A DNA stretch of 64,000 bases from Hyperoodon ampullatus (GCA_949752795.1 OX457071.1:29124800-29188799); one strand, 5' to 3'; numbered from the stretch's first letter, positions 24,233 through 37,275 are shown. Notes: generated from the letters alone by a model not told the origin. Made by a program: numbers and translations.

Positions 24233-24569
24233 GGGGCTTCCCTGGTGGCACAGTGGTGCAGGGGACACGGGTTCGAGCCCCGGTCCAGGAAGAACCCACA
24301 TGCTGCGGGGCAACTAAGCCTGTGCACCACAACTACTGAGCCTGCACTCTAGAGCCTGTGAGCCACAACTACTGAGCCCATGTGCCACAACCACTGAGCC
24401 CGCATGCCTAGAGCCCATGCTCCGCAACAAGAGAAGCCACCACAATGAGAAGCCGGTGCACCACAATGAAGAGTAGCCCCCGCTCGCTACAACCAGAGAA
24501 AATCCCATGCGCAGCAACGAAGACCCAACGCAGCCAAAAATAAATAAAATAAAATAAATTTATTAAAAA
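24233..24569 (+). mobile_element. CHR SINE, long form, internally deleted head
   Basis: The head reads 'gtggcacagtggtgcagggg': the roughly 20 bases normally between 'gtggt' and 'tgcagggg' are missing, which removes the region after the A box. 15-base duplication 'aaacattaatggcta' at 24218-24232 and 24570-24584. Confidence 0.93.
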
Positions 24570-25031
24570 AAACATTAATGGCTAAAAACCTCTTAAACTA
24601 TATTTTCATTAAATGAAACAAGCAGGTTTATGTTATAGAGAACCCAGGTATAAAGCTTACCTAATAAATACTGTACACAAATCTAAGATGGAAATTAAAT
24701 TTAAATCAGATCTTTGTTTAAATAATTTTTACAGAATTAAAGATCCTTTGCATTTAAGATATATTAAAGTTTGATTCACCATAAAATACAGCTAACTTCT
24801 GTTTTAGTCACAGATGAACACAATATATTGGGGGTTAAATATTATAGAGTTTATAAATGCTCCTCTGTTTCAATAATTTAAAGCAAATCATTCCACCTGC
24901 TGAAAGGTGATGTTTAGTCAGCTCTCAAAAGTCCACCAAGAAAAAATTTAAAGTTTCATTTTAGTCAGTCCCATTTCCCCAAAACATATTATGGTCCTTA
25001 ACAGCAGCATACAGAAATGACCCAGAACTTG

Positions 25032-25903
25032 ACATACAAATGGCCAACAGGCACATGAAAAGATGCTCAATGTTGCTTATCATCAGGGAAATGCAAATCA
25101 AAACCACAATGAGATATCACCTCATGTCTCTTAGAATGGCTATCATCAAAAAGACCACAAACAACCAATGTTAGTGAGGATGTGGAGAAAAAGAAACCCT
25201 CATACACTTGGTGGGAATGTAAATTGGTGCAGACACTGGGGAAAATAGTATGGAGGCTGCTCAAAAAACTAAAAATAGAACTGCCATATGATCCAGCAAC
25301 TGCATTCCTGGGTGTAGTTTTCCTGAAGAAAACAAAGACACTAATTCAAAAGATAAATGAACCCCAATGTTCATAGCAGCATTATTTACAATTGCCAAGA
25401 TATGAAAGCAACCAAAGTGTATATCAACAGATTAATGGATAAAGAAGATGTGGTATATATACAATGGAATATTACTCAGCCATAAGGAGTGACATTTTGC
25501 CATTTGCAACAACATGGATGGGCCTAGAGGGCGTTATGCTTAGTGAAATGTCAGGCAGAGAAAAACAAATACTGTTCGTTATCACTTATATGTGGAATCT
25601 AAAAAAATAAAACAAAGGCATGAATATAACAAAACAGAAATAGATTCACAGATATACAAAACAAACTAGTGTTTACCAGTGGGGAGTAGGGAGAGGGAAG
25701 GGAGGCAGGGCAAGATAGGGGTATGGGATTAAGAGATACAAACTACTATGTGTAAAATAAATAAGGATATATTGTACAGCACATGAAATGTGGCCAATAT
25801 TTTATAATAATTTTAAATGGAGTACAATCCATAACAATTTTGAATCACTATGTTGTACACCTAAAACTAATATTGTAAATCAAATATACCTCAATAAAAA
25901 ATT
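25032..25903 (+). mobile_element. L1 LINE, 5'-truncated 3' end
   Basis: 'ggccaacaggcacatgaaaa', 'gagatatcacctcatgtctc' and 'caatggaatattactcagcc', then a G-rich 3' UTR and 'atacctcaataaaaaatt', are the standard end of L1 ORF2 and its 3' UTR. The copy is less diverged than the 12-14 kb copy. Confidence 0.9.
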
Positions 25904-25995
25904 TTTTTAAAGTTAGTACTCAACCTAGAAAACTTTGAGAAACTATGTAAATTCTTGCTAACGTGTCACTGATTAAGAATCTATTAAGAAATTAT

Positions 25996-26337
25996 GGGAC
26001 TTCCCTGGTGGCGCAGTGGTTAAGAATCCGCCTGCCATTGCGGGGGACATGGGTTCGAGCCCTGGTCCGGGAAGATCCCACACACCGTGGAGCAACTAAG
26101 CCCGTGTGCCACAACTACTGAGCCTGCACTCTAGAGCCCGCGTGCCACAACTACTGAAGCCTGTGCGCCTACAGCCCGTGCTCTGCAACGAGAAGCCACC
26201 GCAATGAGAAGCCAATGCACCGCAACGAAGAGTAGCCCCCGCTCGCCGCAACTAGAGGAAGCCCGTGCACAGCAACAAAGACCCAATGCAGCCAAAAATA
26301 AATAAATAAATAAACAAATTTATAAAATTAAAAAAAG
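25996..26337 (+). mobile_element. CHR SINE, long form
   Basis: Begins 'gggacttccctggtggcgca', complete body, (AAAT)n tail. Target-site duplication 'gaaattat' at 25988-25995 and 26338-26345. Confidence 0.94.
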
Positions 26338-26619
26338 GAAATTATATAGGAGAAATCCAGCAAGGTAACAGGCAGAACACTGCTTAGGAATATTTAAAAT
26401 ATTTAAGATGATACACAAGATAAATTTGAGGACAAAATGCAAACAATGTAACAAAAAACCCGAACACTTTGTTGTTGTTATTGGCATGCCAAAGCATCAT
26501 CTCTATATACTATCCATTTACAGCATTGTTTCAGATTATTTCTTCACCCCTATTGCCAACACTTCATTCAGGCCCTCTTCAGATAGGTTGAAAGTGACCT
26601 CATTATAGTCTATTTTTTC

Positions 26620-26772
26620 TAATCCAGTGCTTCCCAGACTTAATATGAATCACTCAGGGATCTTGTTGAAAACACAGATTCTGATTCAGTAGGTAAAGGG
26701 TGGGGTCTGAAATTCTTCATTTCTAACAAGTTCCCCAAGTAATACTGATGTAACCACACTTTGAATAACAAA
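26620..26772 (+). mobile_element. hAT-Charlie-type non-autonomous element
   Basis: 'ccagtgcttcccagacttaa', 'acacagattctgattcagta' and 'catttctaacaagttcccca' follow a typical Charlie-derived short element, including both end regions. Confidence 0.6.
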
Positions 26773-26879
26773 CAGCTAATTTATTCAACTTTTTTTTAAG
26801 GTGTACCATTTATTTAATGCATTTATATATTGCAAAATAATTACCATAGTGTTAACACCTGCATCGTTACTGACCATTT

Positions 26880-26985
26880 CTTTTTTTTAATTAATTTTTA
26901 GTGGAGTATAGTTGGTTTACAATGTTGTGTTAGCTTCTGCTGTACAGCAAAGTGAATCAGTTATACATATATATATATATAACCA
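26880..26985 (-). mobile_element. L1 3' end in antisense
   Basis: 'agtggagtatagttggttta', 'ctgctgtacagcaaagtgaa', then (TA)n at 26967-26981: the last ~100 bases of an L1. Confidence 0.75.
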
Positions 26986-27004
26986 CTCTAAATTTTAGAT
27001 TCTT

Positions 27005-27130
27005 TTTTTTTTTTTTTGGCTGTGCCATGTGGCACACAGGATCTTAGTTCCCTGACCAGGGATCGAAACCATGCCCCCTGCGTTGGGAGCACAGAGTCTT
27101 AACCACTGGACCACCAAGGAAGTCCCTCTT
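27005..27130 (-). mobile_element. CHR-related short SINE
   Basis: Reverse orientation: T run, 'ggctgtgccatgtggcacac', and 5' end the complement of 'gggacttccttggtggtcca'. Duplication 'ttttagattctt' at 26993-27004 and 27131-27142. Confidence 0.92.
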
Positions 27131-27299
27131 TTTTAGATTCTTAAAATACCACTTATCTCATGTGGCAGCCTCAGGAATCCACCCTAACTCAGTGAAGCAC
27201 GTATAAAACATCTACATTCAATTCTACGGGTTCAGAACTTCATTCTGGACCAATCTGGTCTTTCTTCTGCTATACTCATTCCACCCCATCTCTGCTCTG

Positions 27300-27350
27300 G
27301 TTTTTTTTTTTTTTTTTTATTGTTGTTTTGTTTTGTTTTGTTTTGTGGGG
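27300..27350. repeat. Poly(T) and (GTTTT)n low complexity
   Basis: A 19-base T run followed by repeated gttttgttttg and a G run. It could be the tail of a decayed retroelement. Confidence 0.8.
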
Positions 27351-27679
27351 GGGTAAAATGTATATACAGTGAAGTAAGATTTCAATGAGTTTTGCTAAAT
27401 GTGTACACCTGTGTAACCAATATTCTGAAAAGATGAAGGACCATCACACCAACCCTGTGTTTTGACGTTAACTCTTCAAATACTCTTCCACCTTTCCACT
27501 GCCTTCCACCTTATCCTTTAAGAATTAACTGAAGCCCCTTCTTCTTCAAAACACACCCCAAATTCACTCACATACCTCAATCTAAATTACTACTAATTTT
27601 AAGACCCTAGCCATCACTATCTGTCTCTTAACTAAAGCAGTGGGTTCCTCAAGTCTCTCTACCCCATTCTTATCCCCCT

Positions 27680-28310
27680 CCCCAATATATTATCCACAGA
27701 GTAGTCAGTGGTATAAAATTATAAACCAAATCAGGTCACTCTCCTGCTTAAAACCCTCCAATGGCTTACCATCACACCTGCAATAAATCCAAATTCCTTT
27801 TCCTGTATTCCTGTATCACTAAGCCCTCCTACTCTGACCTCATCTCTTATTATCTTCCCATTATTTTCAATGCTCTGGTCATATGAACCTTTTTTTCTGG
27901 TCCTACAACACAGTGAGACTTGCCTACTTTAGGGACTCTGCATTAATTATTCCCTCTATTCTCCCCACGACTCTCCCCTCTTCTCCCATTTCTATGACTG
28001 GCTACTTTTTGCTATTCAGATCTCAACTTCAAAGTTACCTCTCACAGAAGCCTTCCCTAACCACAAAAATCTAAAGTATCCACTCAGTCACTCTCTAACA
28101 CAAATCCGACTTTAATTTCTGCACAGCAGTCATTGGTATGTATCTTATTCATGTGCTTATCATCTGTCCATTCTCACAAGAACATAAGCTCCGTGACTAA
28201 GGAACTTGCCCACAGTGTTCACTGCTGTAACTCCAGCGCCTAGAACAGTGTCCAGCTCATTAAAAGTAGATGCTAACCAAATGTTTGCTAAATAAATATA
28301 TATGTTCATA
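27680..28310 (+). mobile_element. L2 LINE 3' region
   Basis: 'cctgcttaaaaccctccaat' with 'ggcttaccatcacacctgca', 'cacagaagccttccctaacc' and 'gcctagaacagtgtccagct', ending near 'gtttgctaaataaat', is the sense 3' half of LINE2. It ends about 130 bp from the likely UCHL3 poly(A) region. Confidence 0.75.
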
Positions 28311-28439
28311 CTATGCAGATGGAAATTGTGCCTGTGTGCCAATACAGAATCTCCCATGAAATTCAAAGAGAGTAAGAAAGATACAGCTAGTCATCCAATA
28401 AGGTAAATCCTTCATCAGAAAGAAACGGAAGAACTGCAG

Positions 28440-28612
28440 CTTTAATCTGAGGCAAAAATAATATAAAACACAGATTAAGCCAAAGCTTAGTTCACATAAA
28501 GTTTAATCAGTCAAGTTAATGAAAATATCAAAATTTTTGAGTTAGTGTATGGCAGAAGAAATTTAATTTTGTTGCAAATAATACAGTGTTTGGTGTTTCC
28601 ATTCTGGACAAG
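28440..28612 (-). promoter_or_regulatory. UCHL3: UCHL3 3' UTR with candidate poly(A) signals
   Basis: Below the stop codon the minus strand is AT-rich. It has no AATAAA but three ATTAAA hexamers, at 28562-28567, 28502-28507 and 28441-28446. ATTAAA is the commonest variant poly(A) signal. The cleavage site cannot be fixed from sequence alone. An older L2 LINE begins just beyond (below ~28310). Confidence 0.5.
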
Positions 28613-28696
28613 CTAAGCTGCAGAAAGAGCAATGGCATTGAACCTCAGCTCATCAGGGTCACGTTCCATAAACTTCTTGCAAACTTCTATGGCATC
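28613..28696 (-). CDS. UCHL3: UCHL3 last exon, coding part and stop (residues 204-230)
   Basis: 27 codons plus TAG. The exon reads DAIEVCKKFMERDPDELRFN and ends AIALSAA, the conserved C-terminus of UCHL3. The acceptor is 'tttccctatag'. The 3' UTR continues below 28613 toward candidate poly(A) signals. Confidence 0.97.
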   Translation of the reverse strand, partial: DAIEVCKKFMERDPDELRFNAIALSAA

Positions 28697-29236
28697 CTAT
28701 AGGGAAAAAAAGATACACCATCTTTCAATTTTAAAACGTGTTTTACTTAAAACTGATAAATAAATGTTTCACGTTTTCCTAATCCACACTAATTTTATAT
28801 TGCAGACTTCTTTTCTCAAATAAAAAATAACTTAAAGGACACTAGAAGAGTGAATGGCTGGTGGTTTAATTTGATTAGTACGAAAATATGAGATCCGCTA
28901 AGTGCTCTTTCTTAAAATGCTTTTAAGAAACTTTTAACATGAAAATTACATATTTTATTGATTCTAAGCCATAAAATTTGTTCGTAAATTTAAAAATCTC
29001 TAAGATCAAGATATAAATGATGGTATCTTGGATTTAATGAAATATGGGATATGATGTGCATCTCTTTCAATACTATTCTTGTCTTTTTCAAATTTGATAC
29101 TTGTTCACAGAAAGAGCTCTGCAAACCTCTTTATTTGCTGTAGATTTTTAAAGCTAGTTCAAATTTTTCTCTTTGGATTTTCTCAAGAGAGCCAGGACAA
29201 GGAGAAATACAGAAAACTGTTAGACCAGTTATCTTT

Positions 29237-29362
29237 TAATTTATTTATTTTTGCCATGCCACGTGGCATGCGGGATCTTAATTCCCCGACCAGGGATCGA
29301 ACCTGTGCCCCCTGCAGTGGAAGTGTGGAGTCTTAACCACTGGACTGGCAGGGAAGTCCTAT
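29237..29362 (-). mobile_element. CHR-related short SINE in UCHL3 intron 8
   Basis: Reverse: 'aatttatttatttttgccat' tail to the complement of 'ggacttccctgccagtccag'. Duplication 'accagttatcttt' at 29224-29236 and 29363-29375. Confidence 0.92.
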
Positions 29363-29442
29363 ACCAGTTATCTTTAGAGATGTTTTAAAAATAACAAGAA
29401 CATTAATGACACTGAAGGTGGGCCAACAAGTTTTATTGTTAC

Positions 29443-29501
29443 CTCTAATAAAGTTTCATCACTAGTTTCCCCATGGTTAATTGGAAATGGTTTCCGTCCA
29501 T
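29443..29501 (-). CDS. UCHL3: UCHL3 exon 8 with catalytic Asp184 (residues 184-203)
   Basis: The exon is 59 nt. Its first two bases complete Asp184, the third member of the catalytic triad, and it continues [19 protein letters not shown]. The acceptor is 'ttttccacag' and the donor is GTAACA. Asp184 is therefore split across the 4.6 kb intron 7. Confidence 0.97.
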
Positions 29502-29502
29502 C

Positions 29503-31840
29503 TGTGGAAAATAGATGAACAGGTGAATGGTTAGTTGTTTGTATAGGATAATGTACTTTCTTTCTTTCTTTTTAATACTATAAACAATTAACAACATGTA
29601 TTTCATGTACAAGTTTTTCCAATCACCAAGAAATATCCTTTATCCATATTGTTTTGTTTTATGTGGGATCTAATCAAGAATCACATATTCTATTTAGTTA
29701 TCCTATCTCTTTAGTCCCCTTTAATTAAGAATGACAGGATAATGTACTTTCAACTTCCATTTTCCTCTTCCCACAGTGAGGCAAAAGTTAAAAGATAAAA
29801 TAATATATCCTAAAACAAACACTTTAAGTATGCTACCTATGAATATTTTAACACTAGTAGTTATTTAGAACCTTGCTTCCATGTTTGAAAGCCTATATTA
29901 TCTTCATAAACAGACATTATTAGAAATATATACTATTGGCTTTAATTTCCTAAAAAGAATATGCAAAATTAATGTCAGCTTTTCAAAAGTTATGACCATC
30001 AGAAATATAAAAAATTTCTTTCTTCACTTTAAAGCCTTCTGATGAAGGCTCCTAAGTAAGACTGACATGTTTATACCAATGAAAGGAAGCCACTACAAGG
30101 TTTATATATTACTACTACTAATTGTGTACCAAGGTAGGAGTATAGACCAACAATCTAAATAACCTAGGATTATTTTACTGACCACCAAAAGTAATCAGTA
30201 TCACCTTGAAAAAACTAGTACTTTTTCAATACTATGAAAAATGAAAAAGTCCAGAATTATATAAACTCCTGCTAACCCAAAGTTAACTGATACTCTCTAT
30301 ACAAGCCTATAATTTCAGATGTTTTATAAGTGGCACATCAAGTTCAAGCCATAAAACACAATTCCCTCTATAATTTCATGGCTTCTAAACATAATAAAAA
30401 GTTTTGAATCAATATGTATACATAGTGACAGACCTGGACTAAAAGATACTACTTTTAAAGAAAATATGAGGGAAAATTAACCAAACCAAAAAGCAAAACA
30501 GGACAATTATGAAATCTGGAGAAATAAAAAAGTTGAAAAGAAAAGTACATTGACTATGGCTCATCTGAGAATAGTATTTCTGTAGTCATAAGAATATAAA
30601 CAACTATAACAACACTGGAAGAACAGGAAAAAGTAAACCATGTATTTTGTGATTGGGAGGGAGAGGTAGGTAAAGAGGGTGACAAAGGAAAGATAGATTA
30701 TCTTCATTGTGGGAAGCTAAGGAATAACATTAGGTAACTTCCACCTCTAGCCAGAATGAAATAATGTACTGGACTAGGCCTTCCACTGGAAACAACTAAA
30801 GACCTGGACTAAATATCTGAAACCATTGTTTTATAGATCGGGAAACAGGTAGCCCAGAACTGTTAGTAAGCCTAACAGTAATATCCATTATCTGCCTGTG
30901 CTGGAAAGGAAAACCCAAGCAGCCTACAGCAGCCTCAATTAGGAGACTGAGGGGAAAGAGAGCAGAGTTCAAGGAGGCTGAGGCAGTTGGAGTTTGCACA
31001 ATGCCAGGAAGAAGGTAGCTACACACTTTGGCGAGCTGTTGCTCTTTGTCTGGGACCAGGCCAGGATCAGTGGGCCAGCTGGGGGCGGGAAGCAGTGTGT
31101 CTGGAACAGAGCTTTGGGCTGGGGTGGTCAAGAGCTTGTTTACATACCAGGGGAATGCTTAAATCAGAAAAGAAATGAAGGATAATGAGAGCTAGATTTC
31201 CCATGTTCAGAAAAGGAAGTCACAAATATGGATAACACTAGAATAAACTGTATAATATTAGGTTAGAATTATAAATGTGGATGTAGATAAATGCTTTTTA
31301 ATATATAGAGAAACAGATATAATTGTGTGTGCATGGATATCCATATTCCCATACATGTGTCTATGTATATAACACATACAAATATTTCCTAGCTCTGTCC
31401 TCTGAGAAAGCCTAGAAGTAATGATATCTTAATAGCAATGAACACACTTAGCACCCAGGTCTCGGTTCTAATCATCATTTTCCAATAAAAGGAACCAGGG
31501 CTCCTTGGAGAAGTGGCTGAACACAGGGCTGGGGCACGGAAAACAAAGGATGAACCAGGAAATGTTGTTCTACTAGAAAGTTAGAAAGTGCTCAAAAGAA
31601 TGACAGGGACACATCAAAAGGACATATGCCAAGAACTACATGAAGCCCTAAGGACAAGAGGTGATAATAGAAAGATGAATAACTCAGTCCCTTTCATCAG
31701 CTAACCTTACAATTAGAAGGTTAATAGAGAATGAATACATTAAAGACTACCACTACCCTTTGTTATACAATTGTCCCATAGAAATTACCTTGCACCACTT
31801 CTATAATCACATAGCCTTGTTTTTTAAAATAAGGGTACTT
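29503..31840. other. UCHL3 intron 7, largely unassigned
   Basis: 29590-29730 resembles an old LINE-1-related piece ('ccctttaattaagaatgaca' end). The rest is AT-rich without recognisable repeats, exons or RNA genes. Confidence 0.4.
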
Positions 31841-31850
31841 AGAAATGACT

Positions 31851-32057
31851 TTTTTTTTTTTGTGTGTGGTACGCGGGCCTCTCACTGTTGTGGCCTCTCC
31901 CGTTGCGGAGCACAGGCTCCGGACGCACAGGCTCAGCGGCCATGGCCCACGGGCCCAGCCGCTCTGCGGCATGTGGGACCTTCCCAGACCAGGGCACGAA
32001 CCCGTGTCCCCTGCATCGGCAGGCAGACTCTCAACCACTGCGCCACCAGGGAAGCCC
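31851..32057 (-). mobile_element. CHR-2-type SINE in UCHL3 intron 7
   Basis: Reverse: short T run, 'gtacgcgggcctctcactg', and 5' end the complement of 'gggcttccctggtggcgcag'. Duplication 'agaaatgact' at 31841-31850 and 32058-32067. Confidence 0.95.
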
Positions 32058-32067
32058 AGAAATGACT

Positions 32068-34143
32068 TTTTTCTTAAAAACCATATGCTGTTCTCTTACC
32101 CACTGTTTTCTATGCACTAACTCAATACTCCTCTTGCTCAACATTCCTTTTAACTTTATTAGGAATTTGCGTCAGGGCTACCACCAATTCCCCTTGCAAT
32201 GAGTCAGCAGATGCCCATCTTCATTTGTCTTGCATTCATCCCTGTCCTCTCTAACATCTCAAAGATTCCAGCTATTCTTTAGAACTCTGAAATTCTTTAA
32301 ACTCATTTAGAGAATGTAATCCTCAAAGGGCTCGAATTCTCTATCAGCAACATCGATCTATCTTTCTTCCTGCTAAAGAATACTTGAACCAAACAAGACC
32401 TCAGTAGTTCTGCCTTTCTTTTCTGATGTTCTTAGTTCAAACCAATTTTAAAATACTTTGGTGTTGATCTTGGCATGCTACTAAAAAGAACCATTCTGCA
32501 TATGTAGCCTATCCCTGATACACGTCTCTCCTTCTACTGCCCTTTTAGTCTCTGAGCTCAGAAAGCTAGCTAATCAGTCAAACTGAGGTTTTTAGACAAC
32601 TCATTCCTTCCTATGAGATGATCAGAGATTTTTTTCTTCTGAATATCTTTTAGATGTTACTGTTTGCTCTATTATGAAGTCTCCCATTCTGAAAGTCACC
32701 ATTACTTTTATAGTCTCTAGTTATGGACCACATTTATCACTCCTCTGGCCTTTCCTAAATCTACTTTCTTGAAGTTAGCAGAATGTGTCTGTAAGTCTCA
32801 GCACACTCTTTACTTCCACTTCTACTAGTTACTCTTTATTATTCAGAATTCAGAGCAGAAACTAGCTTCCAGCAATCAGACATTTGAAATCCCCAATCCC
32901 TATTACATTTTATCTTTATGTAGATTCTAGAGACTGAATTAGCAAAGCATATGTTCCAAATTGCTCTGCAGGTCTGTTATATACTCTGATGACAACTATT
33001 TCACTTTAGTTTGATTCCTACTCAAATCACTCTACTATTGTAGATGACCCACAGGGATGTACATTCCTTTCCTTGTCCCCTTTAACAGAGCCACTTCTTT
33101 TTAATGGAGTGTATGATTCTGTTGCCATATTCCAAATATTAAATCCATCTAAATTTTATGGACCACATTTACAGTCACAATCAGAGTCCTTTTGGAACTC
33201 TTCAGTTTTTAAGTAAGTTAAGGAAAATGAAAGTGAAAAGTTAATATTTACAGCAAATGAGAAGAAAGAGAACTAAAAATCATGGTATCTAGACATTGAA
33301 AAGGATTTCACTTTTCTGTTTCTTTATTCGGCCTTTTTTAATCGAAGAAGGTCTCAGAGAGAAAGACAAAAAGGACTCATAAGTACTATCTACCAATTTT
33401 GAAAGAATCATGAAAGTTTCTTCTGTCTGAATGAATCAATTTAAACTATCCTCGGGTTATTATCCTCTAAAATTATCCTCTAATTATCCTTTAATTATCA
33501 ATTAAAATATCCTCTCCTCCAAATACAAACTAAAGTAGTCCACCTACAGTTAAACGTTTAAAAGGTAAGTGCAGGAATAGGCCAAAATACCAAGTAATTA
33601 ATCATGGCTACTTTGACACATGCCTTAGGGAACTGTTGCCAGAAAACATAGACTCCTGTAAAGTCTTTTTAAAAATCAGATATGATACAAAGGGATAGTA
33701 CAAAAGCCTGAAAACTAGTGATACTCATTATTGAATACAAAAATTAGTCATTATGAATAATACACTATGTTTTAAAACTAGTTTCAGGATCAAGATGGTT
33801 CATCCAAGATGTTGATGATAACCAACTCAAAAATTTAGTAAAGACTGCTGAAGTGATTTACAGGAGTTTCCTAAATGATTTAGCAAAGCATTTTCCTGCT
33901 TTGCTAAAATGCAAAGGTGGTATGCAGGAATTCTTGAATTATAAGTTACTTGAACATCAAAAACATATTTATTTTTTCTAGTAAAAACTTTTAAAGGGAA
34001 AACTTCCATTATGCCAACTCAATGTTATATGGTAATCAATTAATTTAGGTAAACACAATAAATATCAACAGTCATGCTTATCATAAATACAGATTTCCCC
34101 ATTTACTATTTCTTTCCCCAGGATAAATTAAAATATTTCTTAC
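32068..34143. other. UCHL3 intron 7, no feature recognised
   Basis: 32140-33230 is less AT-rich and may be one long ancient element, but I cannot name it. Local short duplications of 'attatcctcta' occur at 33445-33515. No exon-like signal is supported. Confidence 0.35.
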
Positions 34144-34219
34144 CTAATTCATAGAGATGCCCATCTACATGAACTAATGCAATAAAATGAAGATCTACTT
34201 TTTCATCTATATTTGGTGC
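34144..34219 (-). CDS. UCHL3: UCHL3 exon 7 with catalytic His169 (residues 159-183)
   Basis: The exon is 76 nt: 25 codons, [20 protein letters not shown] to HLYEL183, plus the first base of Asp184. His169 (in DLHF) is the catalytic histidine. The acceptor is 'cctattccag' and the donor is GTAAGA. Asn161 replaces the Ser I recall in human. Confidence 0.98.
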
Positions 34220-34469
34220 CTGGAATAGGAGGGGAAAATACATATTATATATATTAGTAGTCAAACAAATCAATCAACTACATGTAAACACATACAAATA
34301 ATATCAAATGACATGAAAAAACATTTATCCAATATAATTCAAGGCTTAATCTTTGATATAGTGGACAGAGTGAACATGCCTACATTTATAACAAATGTGC
34401 TTGACCATCAACAAGGAAAACACTGACTCAAGGCACACCTTTCTTAATCTCAATTGATTTTAACCTAAA

Positions 34470-34552
34470 GTTTTGTTCACTCTGGAAGCCCAGCACCTAG
34501 CACAACACCTGGTACATAGTAAGTATACAGTGTATACTTGCTGAATGAAATG
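34470..34552 (+). mobile_element. L2 3' end fragment
   Basis: 'agcacctagcacaacacctg', 'gtacatagtaagtatacag' and 'cttgctgaatgaa' match the terminal L2 segment. It lies in UCHL3 intron 6 near exon 7. Confidence 0.65.
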
Positions 34553-34795
34553 CATGCATGAACTAATTTGTCTAATTTCTGAAATTTGAAATAATAAAGT
34601 TTTTAGAAGTTTAATAATAGCCTAAACAGAGTTTAAAAAAAACTCTGCAAGTTAAATTTTAGGACATCAAGAAAGTGAGTTCTTCCCTTAATGATGTAAC
34701 CTTAATCTCATTTTTTGAAAAATGCAATATAGACTTAGAATAAAATAAGTATTTTTATTCATCCTAGATTCAAAAGGTTTAAAAACGGAGAGAAG

Positions 34796-35019
34796 GGTTT
34801 CCCTGGTGGCGCAGTGGTTGAGAGTCTGCCTGCCGATGCAGGGGACACGGGTTCGTGCCCCGGTCCAGGAAGATCCCACATGCCGCAGAGCGGCTAGGCC
34901 TGTGAGCCATGGCCACTGAGCCTGCGTGTCCGGAGCCTGTGCTCCTCAACGGGAGAGGCCACAGCAGTGAGAGGCCCGCGTACCACCAAAAAAAAAAATA
35001 AAATTAAAAAAAAAAAAAG
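34796..35019 (+). mobile_element. CHR-2-type SINE in UCHL3 intron 6
   Basis: Begins 'gggtttccctggtggcgcag', ends 'cgcgtaccacc' plus an interrupted A tail. Flanked by 'gagaag' on both sides. Confidence 0.92.
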
Positions 35020-37034
35020 AAGAGAAGCAGGAAAATAGCCCAAAAGATTAAAGGAGAAAAAGGGAATATGAACAAGTTAAAGTAAAATTTAACTTAGCCT
35101 ACGATTTTTCTCTTGTTTCTCAGTGAACTATTTGATATTAAAATTATACCTAGGTTTTTTTAGCTTGCCAAATTCAATTTGCATGAGCAACTTGTGCTAC
35201 ATTTCTTAGACATTCAAATAACTTATGCAAGTCAATACATGATAAACTAGCACTGTTTACAATATATAGGAACTACACAGATAACACTAATATGTGTTAG
35301 CTATATACCAAATCTAAATGGTTTGAAATGAAATATAATCACTGTTAAATGTAAGTACAAATTTTAGAGGCAAACGTTTTCAAGAGGCATAATCAAGTTA
35401 TATCTCATATTATTTAATATCCAGTAAGTAGCACAACAGTATCAACTCTAAAATTTCTATTTTTTCACCCTCAAGTAATTATATAATTTTAAGTTTTAAG
35501 TAATACGAAGTTTTCAGATGCAGAAATTGAAAGGAACAGAACAAACGTTACTATCTTGGATTTACTGGATGCCTCTAAAGCATTTACAGAGTGACTCATC
35601 TAACCTTGTATTGTTCTTCAGAGATTATTGCCCTCGAATTACGAATGGCAACAACGCAACGTAAATTGCTGTGGTCAACTAGCTCTTCCTAAATTCAACT
35701 TAGAACTAAAGAATTTCACAGTTGGTAGGAATCACAGTTACGTAGTTTTACTGTTGCTCCAATGCTGGACTGCTCTCTATTGTAGCCCCATCTTGTGGTA
35801 TCCCTGCAAACAACAGGGAACTGCCACTAGGTTTTCAGGCAGTCCATTCCATTTTGACAGTTTTGTTAGAATTATCCCTCATATTGAGGCAAAAAATGTT
35901 TCCCAATAGTTTCCATCAACTTAAAAAAGTCTAATCCCTCTTGAACATGATATTTCTTCAAACACTTAAAGACAGTGATAATGAGTTCCCTTATTTTACT
36001 GGTCAGAGAATCAAAGATTTTAGTGATCATTCAATCCAATACCCCCATTTCACCAATGACCAGAGAGAACCCAATTTTTCAAGGTTAAATCTAGGCAATT
36101 CAACAAACTATAAATTCAATTCTATAACAAGAACACTACAAAAAATTCCTTATCCAACTAGTAAAGGGGCTTATTTACTTATTTTAAGATAATTATCCAG
36201 TAGGATATAAAGTATATTTAAAATCTTTTGAGCTATTATGTCTTTAAAATTATTACTTATTTTAACACCATCTCTTCTTAAGAATAATACTTCTAATAGC
36301 TTCTGGTTTTTATATTTTGTCAGTAAATACAACTATGCTAGAGATAAAAGTAATACAACCAGAACCAGAGACCTGAATATGTACCCAACCCCTGTGAGCA
36401 CTGGGTTTCTTATCTGTTCTGAGGTTTAAACAAAATGCATGAAACTACTTTAGAAACTGTTAAGTGCCATATAAACATTATGTGTTATTACAATACTAAG
36501 ACTACATTATTACAAATGTAAGAAGTCACTAAATCTAGTGACTCAAAATTGTGAGTCATTGTACCTTTTATCCAAAAGTGCATACTAAAAATACAAAACA
36601 CTAAAGAGGGCATGAAAAGCCTTCAAACTATTATAAAAGATAAATGCTCAAAATTTCTAAACCTTCCACAAGACCTCAGCGCCTATTACAAGCCTTTTCC
36701 TTTGGTCAACTTCAATTAGTCAGAGTCTGAAATCTATAATTATCCAATTGCTTAAACATTATTCCACTGAAAACAAGAACAATACATAAAAAGCAAATTC
36801 CAGTAAGTCTTCTGTTTCAAAAAATGACCAATAACTAACAAAAGGCAAAAACCAGAAGCTACAGATTAGATAATTTTTACCTATATTTTTATATCTTATT
36901 TTTTTACAAAGTTTCTTAATTTAGAACATACTTCTTATTACCTTGAATTAAAAAAACGATTAGATAGAAGTTAACTAAATGCTAAATAAAATTTTCAAAT
37001 TATAAAAAATAGTTTAAATTTAATTTATAATTGT
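35020..37034. other. UCHL3 intron 6, largely unassigned
   Basis: Part of 35990-36100 looks like a decayed MIR-like remnant. Several ORFs up to 93 codons (35628-35909) have no recognisable similarity and no splice context. Confidence 0.35.
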
Positions 37035-37275
37035 GGCGCTAAATATATACCAAGCACTGTTCTAAGTGCTTTATAAGAATTGACCAATTAATTGTCATAT
37101 AAACCATATGAGGTAGGTAATATAGTTATATCCATTGTACTGTCAAGAAAATTGAGGCACAGAAGTGTTAAGTAACATGCGCTGGGTCACAAAGCTAGTA
37201 AGTGATAGAATCTGGTTTCAAATCCAGGCAATGTCATTCTAGAATCCATGTTCTTAACCACTAGGCTATGAAAAC
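37035..37275 (-). mobile_element. MIR SINE
   Basis: Antisense MIR nearly end to end: 'ccaagcactgttctaagtgc', 'catatgaggtaggtaatata', 'gaggcacagaagtgttaagt' and 'ttcttaaccactaggctat'. Confidence 0.88.
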
